A DNA stretch of 45,937 nucleotides, taken from the IMG/VR virus record IMGVR_UViG_3300002460_000041, positions 3,340-49,276 of that record; one strand, given 5' to 3'. The position numbers and the translations under genes were made by a program. This document shows positions 14,169-22,107 of the stretch, in pieces. The notes beneath the pieces are model-generated. The model was not told where the DNA came from and searched no databases. It saw only the letters and a list, made by a program, of their open reading frames with translations. Position 1 is the stretch's first letter, and every line of letters starts with the position of its first letter. Source of the DNA: a virus.

Positions 14169-16418
14169 CTATTCCACCGGCAATTCGATCTGGCGTTCCG
14201 TTGCGGCTTCAGCCAAGTGCCGGCATGCCAGTTCCCAATACGAGCGCTTAAGCTCCGCGCCGATGAAGCGCCTCCCCATCTTGAGGGCCATGTAACCCTC
14301 GCTGCCAATGCCGGCGAACGGTGACAGCACAAGGTCATTCGGCGCAGTCCAGAGCATCAACGCTCTCTCGATCACGTCGAGTTGCAGCGGGGCAATGTGC
14401 CGCTCGTCGTCGTTCTCTCTTGCCCCGGCACGGTTGAGCGTCCGGCTCATGTCGATGTCCATCCAGACAGGCGATGCGTACCGTTGCCACAAGCTCACAG
14501 GGAACTCCTTCGGGTCATGCGAAATTGGCTTGGGGTTGATGCCAGGTTTGCGCATGGTGATGAGGTAGTCTGGAATACCCTGGCGTGCCATGCTGCTATC
14601 CCTGCGGATCGTTTTGTGCAGTAGGCCCAGGGCCTTGGTCCGCTGCATGGCCGTCACGGGGTCTTTCCAGATCACCACTTCGGAGTGATAAATCCAGCCC
14701 TCGCGCTGGAATAGCCGGATCAGTTCGCCGCGGAAATCTCTGATGCCAATGAAACCATCCACCTGTTTCCGTGTGGGCAGATTCATGCAATGAAAGCTGA
14801 GATCGCGCCCGGGCGTCGTGACGCGGAACAATTCGCGCACCAGGAATCCGAAGTGCTGCATGAACTCGCCATCATTGGCGGCATTCCCCATGTCCCGCTC
14901 GCTGTTGGAGTAGGTGTAGAGACTGGAAAACGGCGGGCTGAAGATGCTGTAATCGACGCTCGCATCAGCCTGTTCGTGGAGCACTTCAATGCAGTCGCCC
15001 AAGTGCATTGTCCAATTCTTCCCGGATGCGATGTCCCGCCGGTGTGGCGCCGTATCGCGCGACGCCCCTTCGATTTCCTTTCGCGTTAGATCGCCCATGT
15101 GTTCCACCATCTCCGTGTTCATGTCCTGTGCCTGGCGCTCCTTGCGCTGGATATTGGCAAGTACCGCGCCCTCGATTTCCGCAATGATGATGTGCGCGTG
15201 GACTTGACGCGTTTGACCGAAGCGCCAGCACCGCCGCAGTGCTTGGTAGAACTGCTCGTAGCTGTCGCTGAGCCCGACAAACGCCATGCGCGCGCAGTGC
15301 TGCATATTCAGCCCGAAGCCGGCGATGCTTGGCTTGGTGACCAAGACCCGCGCCGAGCCATCCAGGAATGCCTGCATCCGCGTCTCTTTTTCCTCCAGCG
15401 AATGCGCCCCTTCGATAGCCACGGCGCCGCTGATGAGCCGTTCCAACGAGCGTGATTCATCGTTGAGATTGCACCACACGATCCACTGTTCGGAATCGGC
15501 GTTGACCAGATCGGCGCACGCGTGCGCGCGGGATGCAACGGTGGAGCGTCGAGCAGCAATGCGTTCGCTGAGCGTCTCAGCTTCCATTGGGAACAGCAGC
15601 CCCTCCGGCGTCTCTGATCCATCGACGATGTGCTGGTGGAATTGGATCGGCGGCAGGTCGTATCCCTCATCCGAGTAACCCAAGTCGGAAGGCTTCTTGA
15701 CCACCGCCGCCCAGGTCGCAAGCCATTCCCAAAAGCGCGTGCGCCCATGGCCCTTGAGTCGCCACTTTGCAGTGTCACCTCCATCGTGCGTGAAGAACAT
15801 CGCTAGCATTTCAGCCTGCGACATGACGCCCAGGAACTCGGCTTGGCCGCCGAACTCCATGTAATCGTTCGGGCTGGGCGTAGCCGTGCAGGACAGCCGG
15901 AACGGGATGGTCTGACACCGCGCGAGCAAATCTGCCCGGGTCTTACCATCCACGCTCTTGAGGATGCTGGATTCATCCAGCACGATTCCACAGAAATGAG
16001 CCAGATCGAATGCCCCCGCCATCTCATAGTTGGTGATATACACGCCAGGAGCGCTGATCTGCGCCTGTCCCCGGACATAATCCACATGGGCTTGCACATG
16101 CTGGGCTTCGCGCACGGTTTGTTGAGCTACGCAAAGCGGCGCGAGAATCAGCACCATCCCACCGCAGTGCTCAGACACGCGATTGGCCCACGCCACCTGA
16201 ATCCGCGTCTTTCCGAGCCCGGTGTCTGCAAACACGGCTGCCCGCCCACGACGGAGCGCCCAGCGTACAATGGCTTGCTGAAACGGATAGAGGCCGACCT
16301 GATCGGCCTGCGCCCCGGCGATTCCGGTGGGCACATCAACGATGTGCTTGGACGCCAGGAACTCTGCGTAAGTCTCCTTCGCATCCCCCTGCGCGATGCG
16401 GTTCCGGGGCGTATTCAC
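14169..16418 (-). CDS. SNF2/DEAD-like helicase fused to DNA methyltransferase
   Basis: 749 residues from a GTG start (16418) that overlaps the previous stop (GTGA). The N-terminal half (about 45-430) is a superfamily 2 helicase: Walker A 'FADTGLGKTRIQ', motif II 'VLDESS', motif III 'CTATPSPND', late motifs 'KPSIAGFGLNMQHC' and 'QALRRCWRFGQT'. The C-terminal half carries 'GDCIEVL', the catalytic 'SPPF' (beta-type order) and the AdoMet motif 'SPFAGIGSEGYMALKMGR'. It probably methylates N6 of adenine or N4 of cytosine while tracking on DNA; no nuclease domain is visible, so protection rather than restriction is likely. It ends in TAG; the frame continues for 18 sensible codons after it. Confidence 0.85.
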   Translation of the reverse strand: MNTPRNRIAQGDAKETYAEFLASKHIVDVPTGIAGAQADQVGLYPFQQAIVRWALRRGRAAVFADTGLGKTRIQVAWANRVSEHCGGMVLILAPLCVAQQTVREAQHVQAHVDYVRGQAQISAPGVYITNYEMAGAFDLAHFCGIVLDESSILKSVDGKTRADLLARCQTIPFRLSCTATPSPNDYMEFGGQAEFLGVMSQAEMLAMFFTHDGGDTAKWRLKGHGRTRFWEWLATWAAVVKKPSDLGYSDEGYDLPPIQFHQHIVDGSETPEGLLFPMEAETLSERIAARRSTVASRAHACADLVNADSEQWIVWCNLNDESRSLERLISGAVAIEGAHSLEEKETRMQAFLDGSARVLVTKPSIAGFGLNMQHCARMAFVGLSDSYEQFYQALRRCWRFGQTRQVHAHIIIAEIEGAVLANIQRKERQAQDMNTEMVEHMGDLTRKEIEGASRDTAPHRRDIASGKNWTMHLGDCIEVLHEQADASVDYSIFSPPFSSLYTYSNSERDMGNAANDGEFMQHFGFLVRELFRVTTPGRDLSFHCMNLPTRKQVDGFIGIRDFRGELIRLFQREGWIYHSEVVIWKDPVTAMQRTKALGLLHKTIRRDSSMARQGIPDYLITMRKPGINPKPISHDPKEFPVSLWQRYASPVWMDIDMSRTLNRAGARENDDERHIAPLQLDVIERALMLWTAPNDLVLSPFAGIGSEGYMALKMGRRFIGAELKRSYWELACRHLAEAATERQIELPVE

Positions 16419-16927
16419 ACAAGCACTCCGTCTGGCCGCATTGGCTCCGGCATCGCGTCTGGAAGCATCTGCACAGCCACTAGCCCGCCTTTTGTTTCGC
16501 CTGCTAATTCAAATCCCGCGCGGAGATAACACCGGCCGGGATCGCGCTTGTGCCGAACTTTCGATGCGTCAATGAATGTCACCATTCCAAGAGTCGGAAT
16601 TTCCGGCCAGTACCAGCGCGTGCATGCCACCGCTTGCACAATCAACTCGCTGCTAAGACCGGCTCCCTCGTTCCGAAACAGGCTGCACACCCAGGCTCCC
16701 GCCCACCTGTGCTTCACGTATTCTGCGAATTGCCATGTGGTCACCCACAAGCCGCGGCCACACTTCGACAGGAGTACGAGGCAGCGACCTGGCGGTACGA
16801 ATTGTGGCGTCCCCGGTTTCTGGCGCGAATAGTGCCGGTCAGCCAAGGCGACAGCCGGTGGATCGGACCTGTGCGAGAGGCGCCACACCATGTCGCCCTG
16901 CGCGATCCGGTTGCGCGAAAGGGTCAT
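16415..16927 (-). CDS. Mom-like GNAT-fold DNA modification protein
   Basis: 170 residues from the ATG at 16927 (ATGA with the upstream stop; the longer frame runs antisense through that gene). Visible blocks are 'VALADRHYSRQKPGTPQF', 'WVCSLFRNEG' followed by 'SSELI', and 'LGMVTFIDASKV' followed by 'DPGRCYLRAGFELAGET'. The HYS, RNE..S, FxD and GxCYRxAGFxxxG(E/R)T pattern parallels phage Mu Mom, a GNAT-superfamily enzyme that adds a carbamoylmethyl-type group to adenine and blocks restriction. Sitting directly before the helicase-methyltransferase strengthens a DNA-modification role. A generic GNAT acyltransferase is the alternative. Confidence 0.55.
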   Translation of the reverse strand: MTLSRNRIAQGDMVWRLSHRSDPPAVALADRHYSRQKPGTPQFVPPGRCLVLLSKCGRGLWVTTWQFAEYVKHRWAGAWVCSLFRNEGAGLSSELIVQAVACTRWYWPEIPTLGMVTFIDASKVRHKRDPGRCYLRAGFELAGETKGGLVAVQMLPDAMPEPMRPDGVLV

Positions 16928-17163
16928 GGGCGCACCTTGTCCATACGATCCCGGTGCATGAGGCTGAATCGGCGGACTCCATTCCACGAATTCCACAGGT
17001 TGATGGCCTGCTCCCGTGTCGCTTCTCCGTATGTCGTAGCCGTGTGCCCATGTTGGCACCGCACGATGAAATAGGAGAACACGCCTGCCGAATCTGTCAC
17101 GATCGTTTCATTCGGAGCGGCCCCGAATGCGCCGCACCGCGGGCACGGTTTCGCGCGTGTCAT
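16924..17163 (-). CDS. Lar-like restriction alleviation / Zn-ribbon protein
   Basis: 79 residues. 'KPCPRCGAF' near the start, 'VRCQHGHTATTYGE' in the middle and 'EQAINLWNSWNG' afterwards match the Lar-type layout (CPxCG, a second CxxxH/C pair, then 'eAi..WN'). Lar proteins relieve type I restriction in the prophage setting; many phage members are uncharacterised. Located just upstream of the Mom-like gene, joined by ATGA on both sides. Confidence 0.65.
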   Translation of the reverse strand: MTRAKPCPRCGAFGAAPNETIVTDSAGVFSYFIVRCQHGHTATTYGEATREQAINLWNSWNGVRRFSLMHRDRMDKVRP

Positions 17164-17240
17164 GGGCGCACCTTGCGCTTGCGCGTCTCCCGCGTGGCGC
17201 GCACGCTCTCGCCTGTGAAGATGATTCCGCGCTCGCTCAT
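17160..17240 (-). CDS. 26-residue ORF resembling the start of a common phage protein
   Basis: Coupled by ATGA at both ends (17240 and 17163). The peptide 'MSERGIIFTGESVRATRETR' plus a short basic tail looks like the first 20-25 residues of a widespread phage family that begins 'M.ERPILFSGPMVRA...GRKTQTRR' and is normally much longer. It is either a remnant kept for translational coupling or a functional mini-protein. Confidence 0.45.
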   Translation of the reverse strand: MSERGIIFTGESVRATRETRKRKVRP

Positions 17241-17455
17241 GGCATCCTCGCTCCGCCGATGACGTTTGCGGCCGTCGTCAGACCCGCCGCGTAATCTTTC
17301 CATTCATGCTCGCAAGCCAAGCAGCGGTAGTGCCCCCGCGCCCGCAGAGGCACCTCCATCCCAAGGTCAATCGCGTCACCGCAGTTGATGCAGCGCGGGC
17401 GCGCGGGCGTGCCGTAGTACTCGCGCAGCAGGCACGGCGGCTTAGGGCGGCTCAT
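17237..17455 (-). CDS. Zn-ribbon early protein
   Basis: 72 residues from the ATG at 17455 (ATGA with the preceding stop; the longer open frame upstream overlaps another gene). Four-cysteine ribbon: 'RCINCGDAID' at about 24-33 and 'YRCLACEHEWKDY' at about 46-58. The spacing suits a zinc ribbon that binds nucleic acid or a host protein. Confidence 0.6.
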   Translation of the reverse strand: MSRPKPPCLLREYYGTPARPRCINCGDAIDLGMEVPLRARGHYRCLACEHEWKDYAAGLTTAANVIGGARMP

Positions 17456-17691
17456 GACTTCACCGCGAGCGCGAACTTTTGCGCCTCCAACTGGCCCATC
17501 GGCCGGCGCTTGAGAGACGTGAAATTGTCGGATGGAAATGGAGGGGCTGGGCAGAAATAGTGCGTGCACCAGAGCCAGATTTCGCTTCCGCGTTGGATCA
17601 GCGCAAACGTTTCCCGGCCGCACTGGTCGCATTTTAGGCGTAGTGGGTGGCTTATGATTTCTTTAGCGGCTCGACTCCTGTAGCTGCTCAT
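17452..17691 (-). CDS. Zn-ribbon early protein
   Basis: 79 residues. Paired cysteines 'LKCDQCGRET' (about 19-28) and a later 'WCTHYFCP' (about 41-48) suggest a zinc ribbon; the C-terminal part is basic and polar. ATGA coupling at both ends. Similar in size and plan to its downstream neighbour but not obviously a duplicate. Confidence 0.6.
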   Translation of the reverse strand: MSSYRSRAAKEIISHPLRLKCDQCGRETFALIQRGSEIWLWCTHYFCPAPPFPSDNFTSLKRRPMGQLEAQKFALAVKS

Positions 17692-18017
17692 GGCGTCACC
17701 GGGTCAGTCCACTTGGCGTTCGCCGCAATCCGCAATTCCGAGAGCCAGCCCATCTTGTGCAGGTCCGGCGAGTACATGGGCGCGCTGGATTCTCGCGCGG
17801 GATGGTAGGGCGCCTGCATGACTGGCGCATCCTCGGCTGTCCCTGGATGCGTCAGCTCGCGCGTGATGCTCCGGTGCAGGTCGCCTCGCAGGATCGCCGC
17901 TACAGATGAGCTATGAATGCCAAACTCCTGCCCGAGCGCCCGCTTGGCCGCGCCCGCCCAGCCCCGCCGGTAGATTTCCACGACCTGGGCGGCGTTGAGT
18001 TTTGCGCGGCGGGTCAT
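17688..18017 (-). CDS. helix-turn-helix DNA-binding early protein
   Basis: 109 residues. The first half reads 'KLNAAQVVEIYRRG', 'AKRALGQEFGIHSSSVAAIL' and 'RGDLHRSIT', the helix-turn-helix form seen at the N-terminus of many phage HNH-type and regulatory proteins ('L...QV.EI......A..FG....V..I..G'). The second half has no nuclease motif and looks flexible. It may be a small regulator or a truncated nuclease. ATGA coupling on both sides. Confidence 0.6.
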   Translation of the reverse strand: MTRRAKLNAAQVVEIYRRGWAGAAKRALGQEFGIHSSSVAAILRGDLHRSITRELTHPGTAEDAPVMQAPYHPARESSAPMYSPDLHKMGWLSELRIAANAKWTDPVTP

Positions 18018-18397
18018 TTCTCCACCGCCGTTCTGACCCTAGTTGCCGCGCGCTTCTCCTTCGGCAAGAGGCTGCGCAGGAAGGCCAGCTCCGCCTTCGC
18101 TAGGCGTAGGCACTCCTTGCAGCCGACGGCGCGATGCCGGACCTTGTGTCGCGGATGATCGTCATGTTGGTGGATACTCCACTCGGCATACGGGCTTCCA
18201 TCGCAAACCTGCTGGTGCGTTTTCTCGGCAATGGGGCAACCCGTACAACCCGCCACATAGAACTCTTTGCACAACGGGCAATTTGCTATCCCGCGATCCG
18301 GATTGCGTGGGGACGCAACGATCCGCCCCCATTTCTTGATTGACCCGTGCAGGGCCTTCAAAGTCGCCGGGTCCATAGGTGTGATCTTCTCGCTCAT
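18014..18397 (-). CDS. conserved phage Cys-rich protein
   Basis: 127 residues from the ATG at 18397 (ATGA with the nuclease stop). Contains 'LKALHGSIKKWGRIVA', then 'NCPLCKEFYVAGCTGCPIAE', 'HQQVCDGSPYAEWSIH' and 'VGCKECLRLAKAELAFLRSL'. This order (helix, CPLC, CxGCPIA, CxGSPY) is a recurring phage protein family of unknown function that likely binds zinc. C-terminal helix basic. Confidence 0.65.
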   Translation of the reverse strand: MSEKITPMDPATLKALHGSIKKWGRIVASPRNPDRGIANCPLCKEFYVAGCTGCPIAEKTHQQVCDGSPYAEWSIHQHDDHPRHKVRHRAVGCKECLRLAKAELAFLRSLLPKEKRAATRVRTAVEK

Positions 18398-18777
18398 TCC
18401 ATGGCCTCCATGACATCCTCCACGCTGCGCACGATGTAGTACCGGCCGCCGGACCGCTTCCAACGCCGCTCAAATTCCATCTGCGAGAGCCGCTGTCTAC
18501 CCGTCCGGCTTTTGACCTCAAAGGCGATAGGGGCAGCGGGGTGCCCTCCATCAATGCCGTGCCATTGCCCAATCCCCAAAATATCCGCCACTCCGTCCGC
18601 CCAGGCCCCGTCCTTCCACGCGCCCCCATGCATGACTCCCTTCACCTTGAGCGCCATGCGCATTGCTGTGACCGGCTCGACGCGAACAAAACACCAGCCA
18701 GGATACTTCGCCTGGAGGTATTCCAGGATCGCCAGGACAATTTCGCGCTCCTTCGGGTCGCGGAGTGGGAGCTTCAT
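18394..18777 (-). CDS. VRR-NUC domain nuclease
   Basis: 127 residues from the ATG at 18777, chosen because it overlaps the stop of the 39-residue ORF; an ATG four codons earlier also exists. The PD-(D/E)xK core is seen as Glu at 'REIVLAILEYL', 'WADGVADILGIGQ' and 'IAFEVKSRTGRQRLSQ', with 'GGRYYIVRSVEDVMEAM' at the end, the VRR motif region. VRR-NUC proteins act as structure-specific or Holliday-junction-type nucleases in replication and recombination. Close to the SSB-like gene, which fits. Confidence 0.85.
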   Translation of the reverse strand: MKLPLRDPKEREIVLAILEYLQAKYPGWCFVRVEPVTAMRMALKVKGVMHGGAWKDGAWADGVADILGIGQWHGIDGGHPAAPIAFEVKSRTGRQRLSQMEFERRWKRSGGRYYIVRSVEDVMEAME

Positions 18778-18893
18778 TTCGCATTCCATGGTGGAACATG
18801 CCCTGCGATGTCACCCCACGCCCAACGGGCGCACATCCACCATGAATGGCCCAGTTTTCGACGGGAGCGCCAGCGCCACAGCCATGCTTTCAT
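18774..18893 (-). CDS. 39-residue Trp/Arg-rich mini-protein
   Basis: Begins at ATG 18893 behind 'gatggagagggaggccac', an excellent ribosome site, and ends in an ATGA overlap with the nuclease. Very rich in Trp and Arg ('KAWLWRWRSRRKLGHSWW'), so it may bind membranes or nucleic acid. Not recognised. Confidence 0.5.
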   Translation of the reverse strand: MKAWLWRWRSRRKLGHSWWMCARWAWGDIAGHVPPWNAK

Positions 18894-19024
18894 GTGGCCT
18901 CCCTCTCCATCAGGGCCTTGACAGTGGAAGCAGGCGGGGCGTCCTGGGCGCCGGGAGGGGGACTACCGGCCGAACCGGGAACATCCCCGCCTGCTGTTCT
19001 AAAACGGAATGTCGTCGTCAACAT
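18890..19024 (-). CDS. possible 44-residue ORF overlapping the SSB-like gene end
   Basis: A frame from ATG 19024 to TGA 18890 ends in an ATGA overlap with the 39-residue ORF. It is Pro/Ala/Gly-rich ('GSAGSPPPGAQDAPPAS') with a helical tail 'TVKALMEREAT'. No convincing ribosome site precedes the ATG, and 26 bases overlap the upstream gene. The proper stop-start overlap at its end is the main reason to list it. Confidence 0.3.
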   Translation of the reverse strand: MLTTTFRFRTAGGDVPGSAGSPPPGAQDAPPASTVKALMEREAT

Positions 19025-19640
19025 AAACCGAATCATCATGGGTTTGTGCATCGTCCGCGCTGGCCGCAGGGGTTGAATGCTGAGTGCGCCAGATATCAAA
19101 TGCATCATCGAGGCCGGGCAATAGATCGCGGGACACCCATCGCTCCAATGTGAATACGGGGCGATAATTGATGCCATGCACACCTTTGATCGAATCCGTC
19201 CGCCCACACTGGAACACCGGCACTTCATCGGGCCTGGTCGATGCAAGGGCCTCGTATTCTCCGTACATGGCGTTGATCGTCTCGATGAACACGGCCGAGT
19301 TCGCCATGATTTCACGGACCCCGATTCGCTCATTCCGCGCACCTGGAACCTGTTGGGTGCCATACACCAATACGCGGAATCCGCGTTTGTGTTTTTCCGA
19401 CGGAGCATCTGCCTCCTGTTCCAACGTCAGGTCCCAGGTCACTTCAGGCAGGCCCCCCTGCGGATTGAATCGTATCCATCCTGTCTGGATGTGTGGGAAA
19501 TCAAACGCCAGCCTGAGTGGAATCGGTAGTTCCACATCGCCTTGAATGTCTTTGAATCGAGCGTAGAACCGCCCCGCCTTGGCGTTGTACTTCATGAAAG
19601 GGACAAAAGCGCCCGAATTTGAACGGAGATTGAGCGGCAT
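18999..19640 (-). CDS. single-stranded DNA-binding-like protein
   Basis: 213 residues from the ATG at 19640, preceded by a perfect 'aaggagg'. The N-terminal two thirds are beta-rich with many aromatics ('FVPFMKYNAKAGRFYARF', 'IRFNPQGG', 'ITYRP'-type strands). The C-terminus is acidic and ends 'DDSVYVDDDIPF', the typical tip by which SSB proteins contact replication and repair partners. It is not the E. coli SSB fold by sequence, but such tips are common in phage SSB replacements. Near the VRR-NUC and replication genes. Ends with TAG. Confidence 0.65.
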   Translation of the reverse strand: MPLNLRSNSGAFVPFMKYNAKAGRFYARFKDIQGDVELPIPLRLAFDFPHIQTGWIRFNPQGGLPEVTWDLTLEQEADAPSEKHKRGFRVLVYGTQQVPGARNERIGVREIMANSAVFIETINAMYGEYEALASTRPDEVPVFQCGRTDSIKGVHGINYRPVFTLERWVSRDLLPGLDDAFDIWRTQHSTPAASADDAQTHDDSVYVDDDIPF

Positions 19641-19642
19641 GG

Positions 19643-19687
19643 CTAGTCCTCCTTGACGGCGGGGAGATTGGTGGTTGGTTCGGTCAT
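19643..19687 (-). CDS. 14-codon leader ORF before the SSB-like gene
   Basis: ATG 19687 forms ATGA with the upstream stop; the ORF ('MTEPTTNLPAVKED') ends in TAG at 19643. Its last codons contain the aaggagg ribosome site of the SSB-like gene two bases downstream. It probably serves to keep ribosomes moving into the next start rather than to make a product. Confidence 0.3.
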   Translation of the reverse strand: MTEPTTNLPAVKED

Positions 19688-19890
19688 TGTGCCCCCTTGT
19701 ACTCGAAGATTTGAACGGTGACGCGGGAGACGCGGGTCGGCTGGATCGCTTGTGTTGCAATATCCCGCGCTTCATCTCGGCTTGGATAAAAACCGATCAA
19801 GTCCCACGGATCAAATTCCTCCGCGCGCGGCGTCCCCACGGCTTCTTGGACCATCCACGCGTTGAACTCCACAATCTTCTTGCCTTTCAT
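19684..19890 (-). CDS. hypothetical small early protein
   Basis: 68 residues from ATG 19890, behind 'ctaggaggcgcc'. Mixed alpha/beta: 'KIVEFNAWMVQEAVG', 'DLIGFYPSRDEARDIATQAI', 'VSRVTVQIFEYKGA'. The pattern helix-loop-strand with aligned charges suggests a small folded domain; no family recognised. The longer open frame upstream is not supported by a start signal. Confidence 0.6.
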   Translation of the reverse strand: MKGKKIVEFNAWMVQEAVGTPRAEEFDPWDLIGFYPSRDEARDIATQAIQPTRVSRVTVQIFEYKGAQ

Positions 19891-19898
19891 GGCGCCTC

Positions 19899-20312
19899 CT
19901 AGAGATTGGCTTGCACCCAGTTGATGTCGAAACAGCGATTCAGCATCAACTCGCGGCTGGCGCGGTCTGCCTGGCCCTGTAGCACCGCTTCTTCCTCTCG
20001 GGTAGGCTCCCCTATGGCTTTGCGCCATTCCTCGCCTTGGCGGGCCCTCCAGGGGCCTTCCCAGCGCGCTTTACGACATAGCGGCCCAGCCTTCAGCGCC
20101 TTCATCGAAGGCACGGGATTCCGCACCTTGAGAGACCCCACGTTCCATGGCTGATCTAGCTCTGCCTCCCACCTGCGCCACTCCCGGTCCCGGTACTCGG
20201 AGAGCGGATGCAGGCGGCACCACTCACCCCATGTGAAGGAGTGGTCCGGCTTCGGCTCATCCAGGGCTCTGAGGCGCGCGAGGGTGATTGCGACTTCTTC
20301 CTCGATGGTCAC
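19899..20312 (-). CDS. hypothetical helical early protein
   Basis: 137 residues from a GTG (20312) overlapping the previous stop (GTGA). Highly charged, helical and Trp-rich, with 'WGEWCRLHPLSEYRDREWRRWEAEL' in the first half and 'EEEAVLQGQADRASRELMLNRC' in the second. Could be a nucleic-acid or protein-binding helical bundle. Ends in TAG. Confidence 0.6.
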   Translation of the reverse strand: MTIEEEVAITLARLRALDEPKPDHSFTWGEWCRLHPLSEYRDREWRRWEAELDQPWNVGSLKVRNPVPSMKALKAGPLCRKARWEGPWRARQGEEWRKAIGEPTREEEAVLQGQADRASRELMLNRCFDINWVQANL

Positions 20313-20537
20313 GTCGCCACCTTGTTGATCGGTTTCGCAGCCTTGATCGCGGCGATTGCTCGCAGCTCGTTCGCCCTGTCCAAGAGGGCCGCAATCAGAC
20401 CCCCACCCCTGCCGTGGGGACTCTTAGAAAAATGCCCACGATCTGCACAGCGCCGGAGCGCCTCAGCCACGTCGTCCAGCTCCTCGGCCTCGTGCCGCAG
20501 GTCCTCGGGTGAGGTTGTGTCGATGTTGAAATGAGAG

Positions 20538-20545
<8 letters not shown>
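20309..20545 (-). CDS. hypothetical small helical protein
   Basis: 78 residues. 'EDLRHEAEELDDVAEALRRCAD' is a clear acidic helix, then a glycine-rich turn and 'LIAALLDRANELRAIAAIKAAK'. A helical hairpin is likely. Good ribosome site 'gagggagaat' before ATG 20545; the start overlaps the previous gene by 8 bases. Confidence 0.6.
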
Positions 20546-21145
<600 letters not shown>

Positions 21146-21149
<4 letters not shown>

Positions 21150-21331
21150 GTCGTCCCCTCTCGCATTGGTTTTGCGTACTTTGCTTTGAGCCGTGCCACC
21201 GCCATCTTCCAATCGAAAGCCTCCTTGGGCAATTCCACTGGCGGGCGGGCTTGATCCGCAAGGCGAGCGGCGGCCTTGGCGTAATACACTAGGCCAGCAT
21301 TTTGTTTATCCGGCTGTGAGTGCCGAGCCAT
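21146..21331 (-). CDS. hypothetical small basic protein
   Basis: 61 residues, basic, one or two helices ('GLVYYAKAAARLADQARPP', 'KEAFDWKMAVARLKAKYAK'). It overlaps the end of the replication gene by 26 bases and ends in an ATGA with the next gene. Only a weak GAG ribosome site; translation may depend on ribosomes leaving the upstream gene. Confidence 0.5.
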
Positions 21332-22085
21332 CTCGATTTAGCCCCCGTGACTCTGCGCAGCGGCCACAATACTTGTCCGTTGCCTCAATCGGTTTGCCGC
21401 AGGTGTCGCATCGGCCTTCAAGCACCCGGCGCGCCTGCGGCCGTTCATCCTCCCATCGAGAATTGTGCAGCCACGTCGCGGCGTGGGGAATGAACCGGCC
21501 ATCGTCTTTCGTCCAGTCTGGCGATCCACGCTGCCACGTCACCGCCCTTTGAATCCTGGCCCTCAACTCGGCGTCCGGTTTCAGTTTGTTCCATGCCGCC
21601 CTCGCGTTGGCCTTGGCGACCTTGCGCGGGTACTGTGACCAAAACTCAAGAAATCCAGATTCGTCGGCCATGGTAGTTGTAGTTTTCTTGTTTATTGTCT
21701 TATTGCTTATTGTATTGTGTGCTCGTTCTGTGCTCTCCGCGTGCTCAAGTTGTGCTCGATCCGTGCGCTCATCACCCGTAGAAGTGCTTGTAGACTGGAT
21801 TTGACCGCGCTCAAACTGTGCTCTCTCCGTGCTCTCTCCGTGCTCAAGCCGTGCTGTGTTTCCGGTGCTTTTCCTGACAACCTCATGGGCTTGCGCATAC
21901 GCAAGAATCGACCTGGCCCAGCTATGGCTTTTGTCGAATTGCCGCGCCAGCGCCCTGATTCCATTCTGTAGTGCCCCCGTCTCGTAGTCTCTGTGGCGCA
22001 TCAGCCACAGGTAGGCTTGCAGCTTCACCGGGTCCCGGATCTCATCAAACACGTCGTTTGGAAGCTGGATGAACCCGTTGCCCAT
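21306..22085 (-). CDS. phage replication protein (replisome organizer / DnaD-like)
   Basis: 259 residues from ATG 22085; a TTG five codons upstream is the alternative. The N-terminal winged-helix-type domain reads 'FIQLPNDVFDEI' and 'ALQNGIRALARQFDKSHSWARSIL' (about 4-70). A low-complexity linker with near repeats 'LEHGESTERAQ' and 'LEHAESTERAH' follows. The C-terminal domain is typical of phage O or DnaD-like initiators: 'FLEFWSQYPRKVAKANARAAW' and 'PHAATWLHNSRWEDE'. A zinc ribbon ('CDTCGKP', 'YCGRCAES') ends the protein. It would load the host helicase at the phage origin. Its mRNA leader is unusually structured. Confidence 0.8.
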   Translation of the reverse strand: MGNGFIQLPNDVFDEIRDPVKLQAYLWLMRHRDYETGALQNGIRALARQFDKSHSWARSILAYAQAHEVVRKSTGNTARLEHGESTERAQFERGQIQSTSTSTGDERTDRAQLEHAESTERAHNTISNKTINKKTTTTMADESGFLEFWSQYPRKVAKANARAAWNKLKPDAELRARIQRAVTWQRGSPDWTKDDGRFIPHAATWLHNSRWEDERPQARRVLEGRCDTCGKPIEATDKYCGRCAESRGLNRDGSALTAG

Positions 22086-22107
22086 CGTTGATCCGAGCAA
22101 AAGGCCG

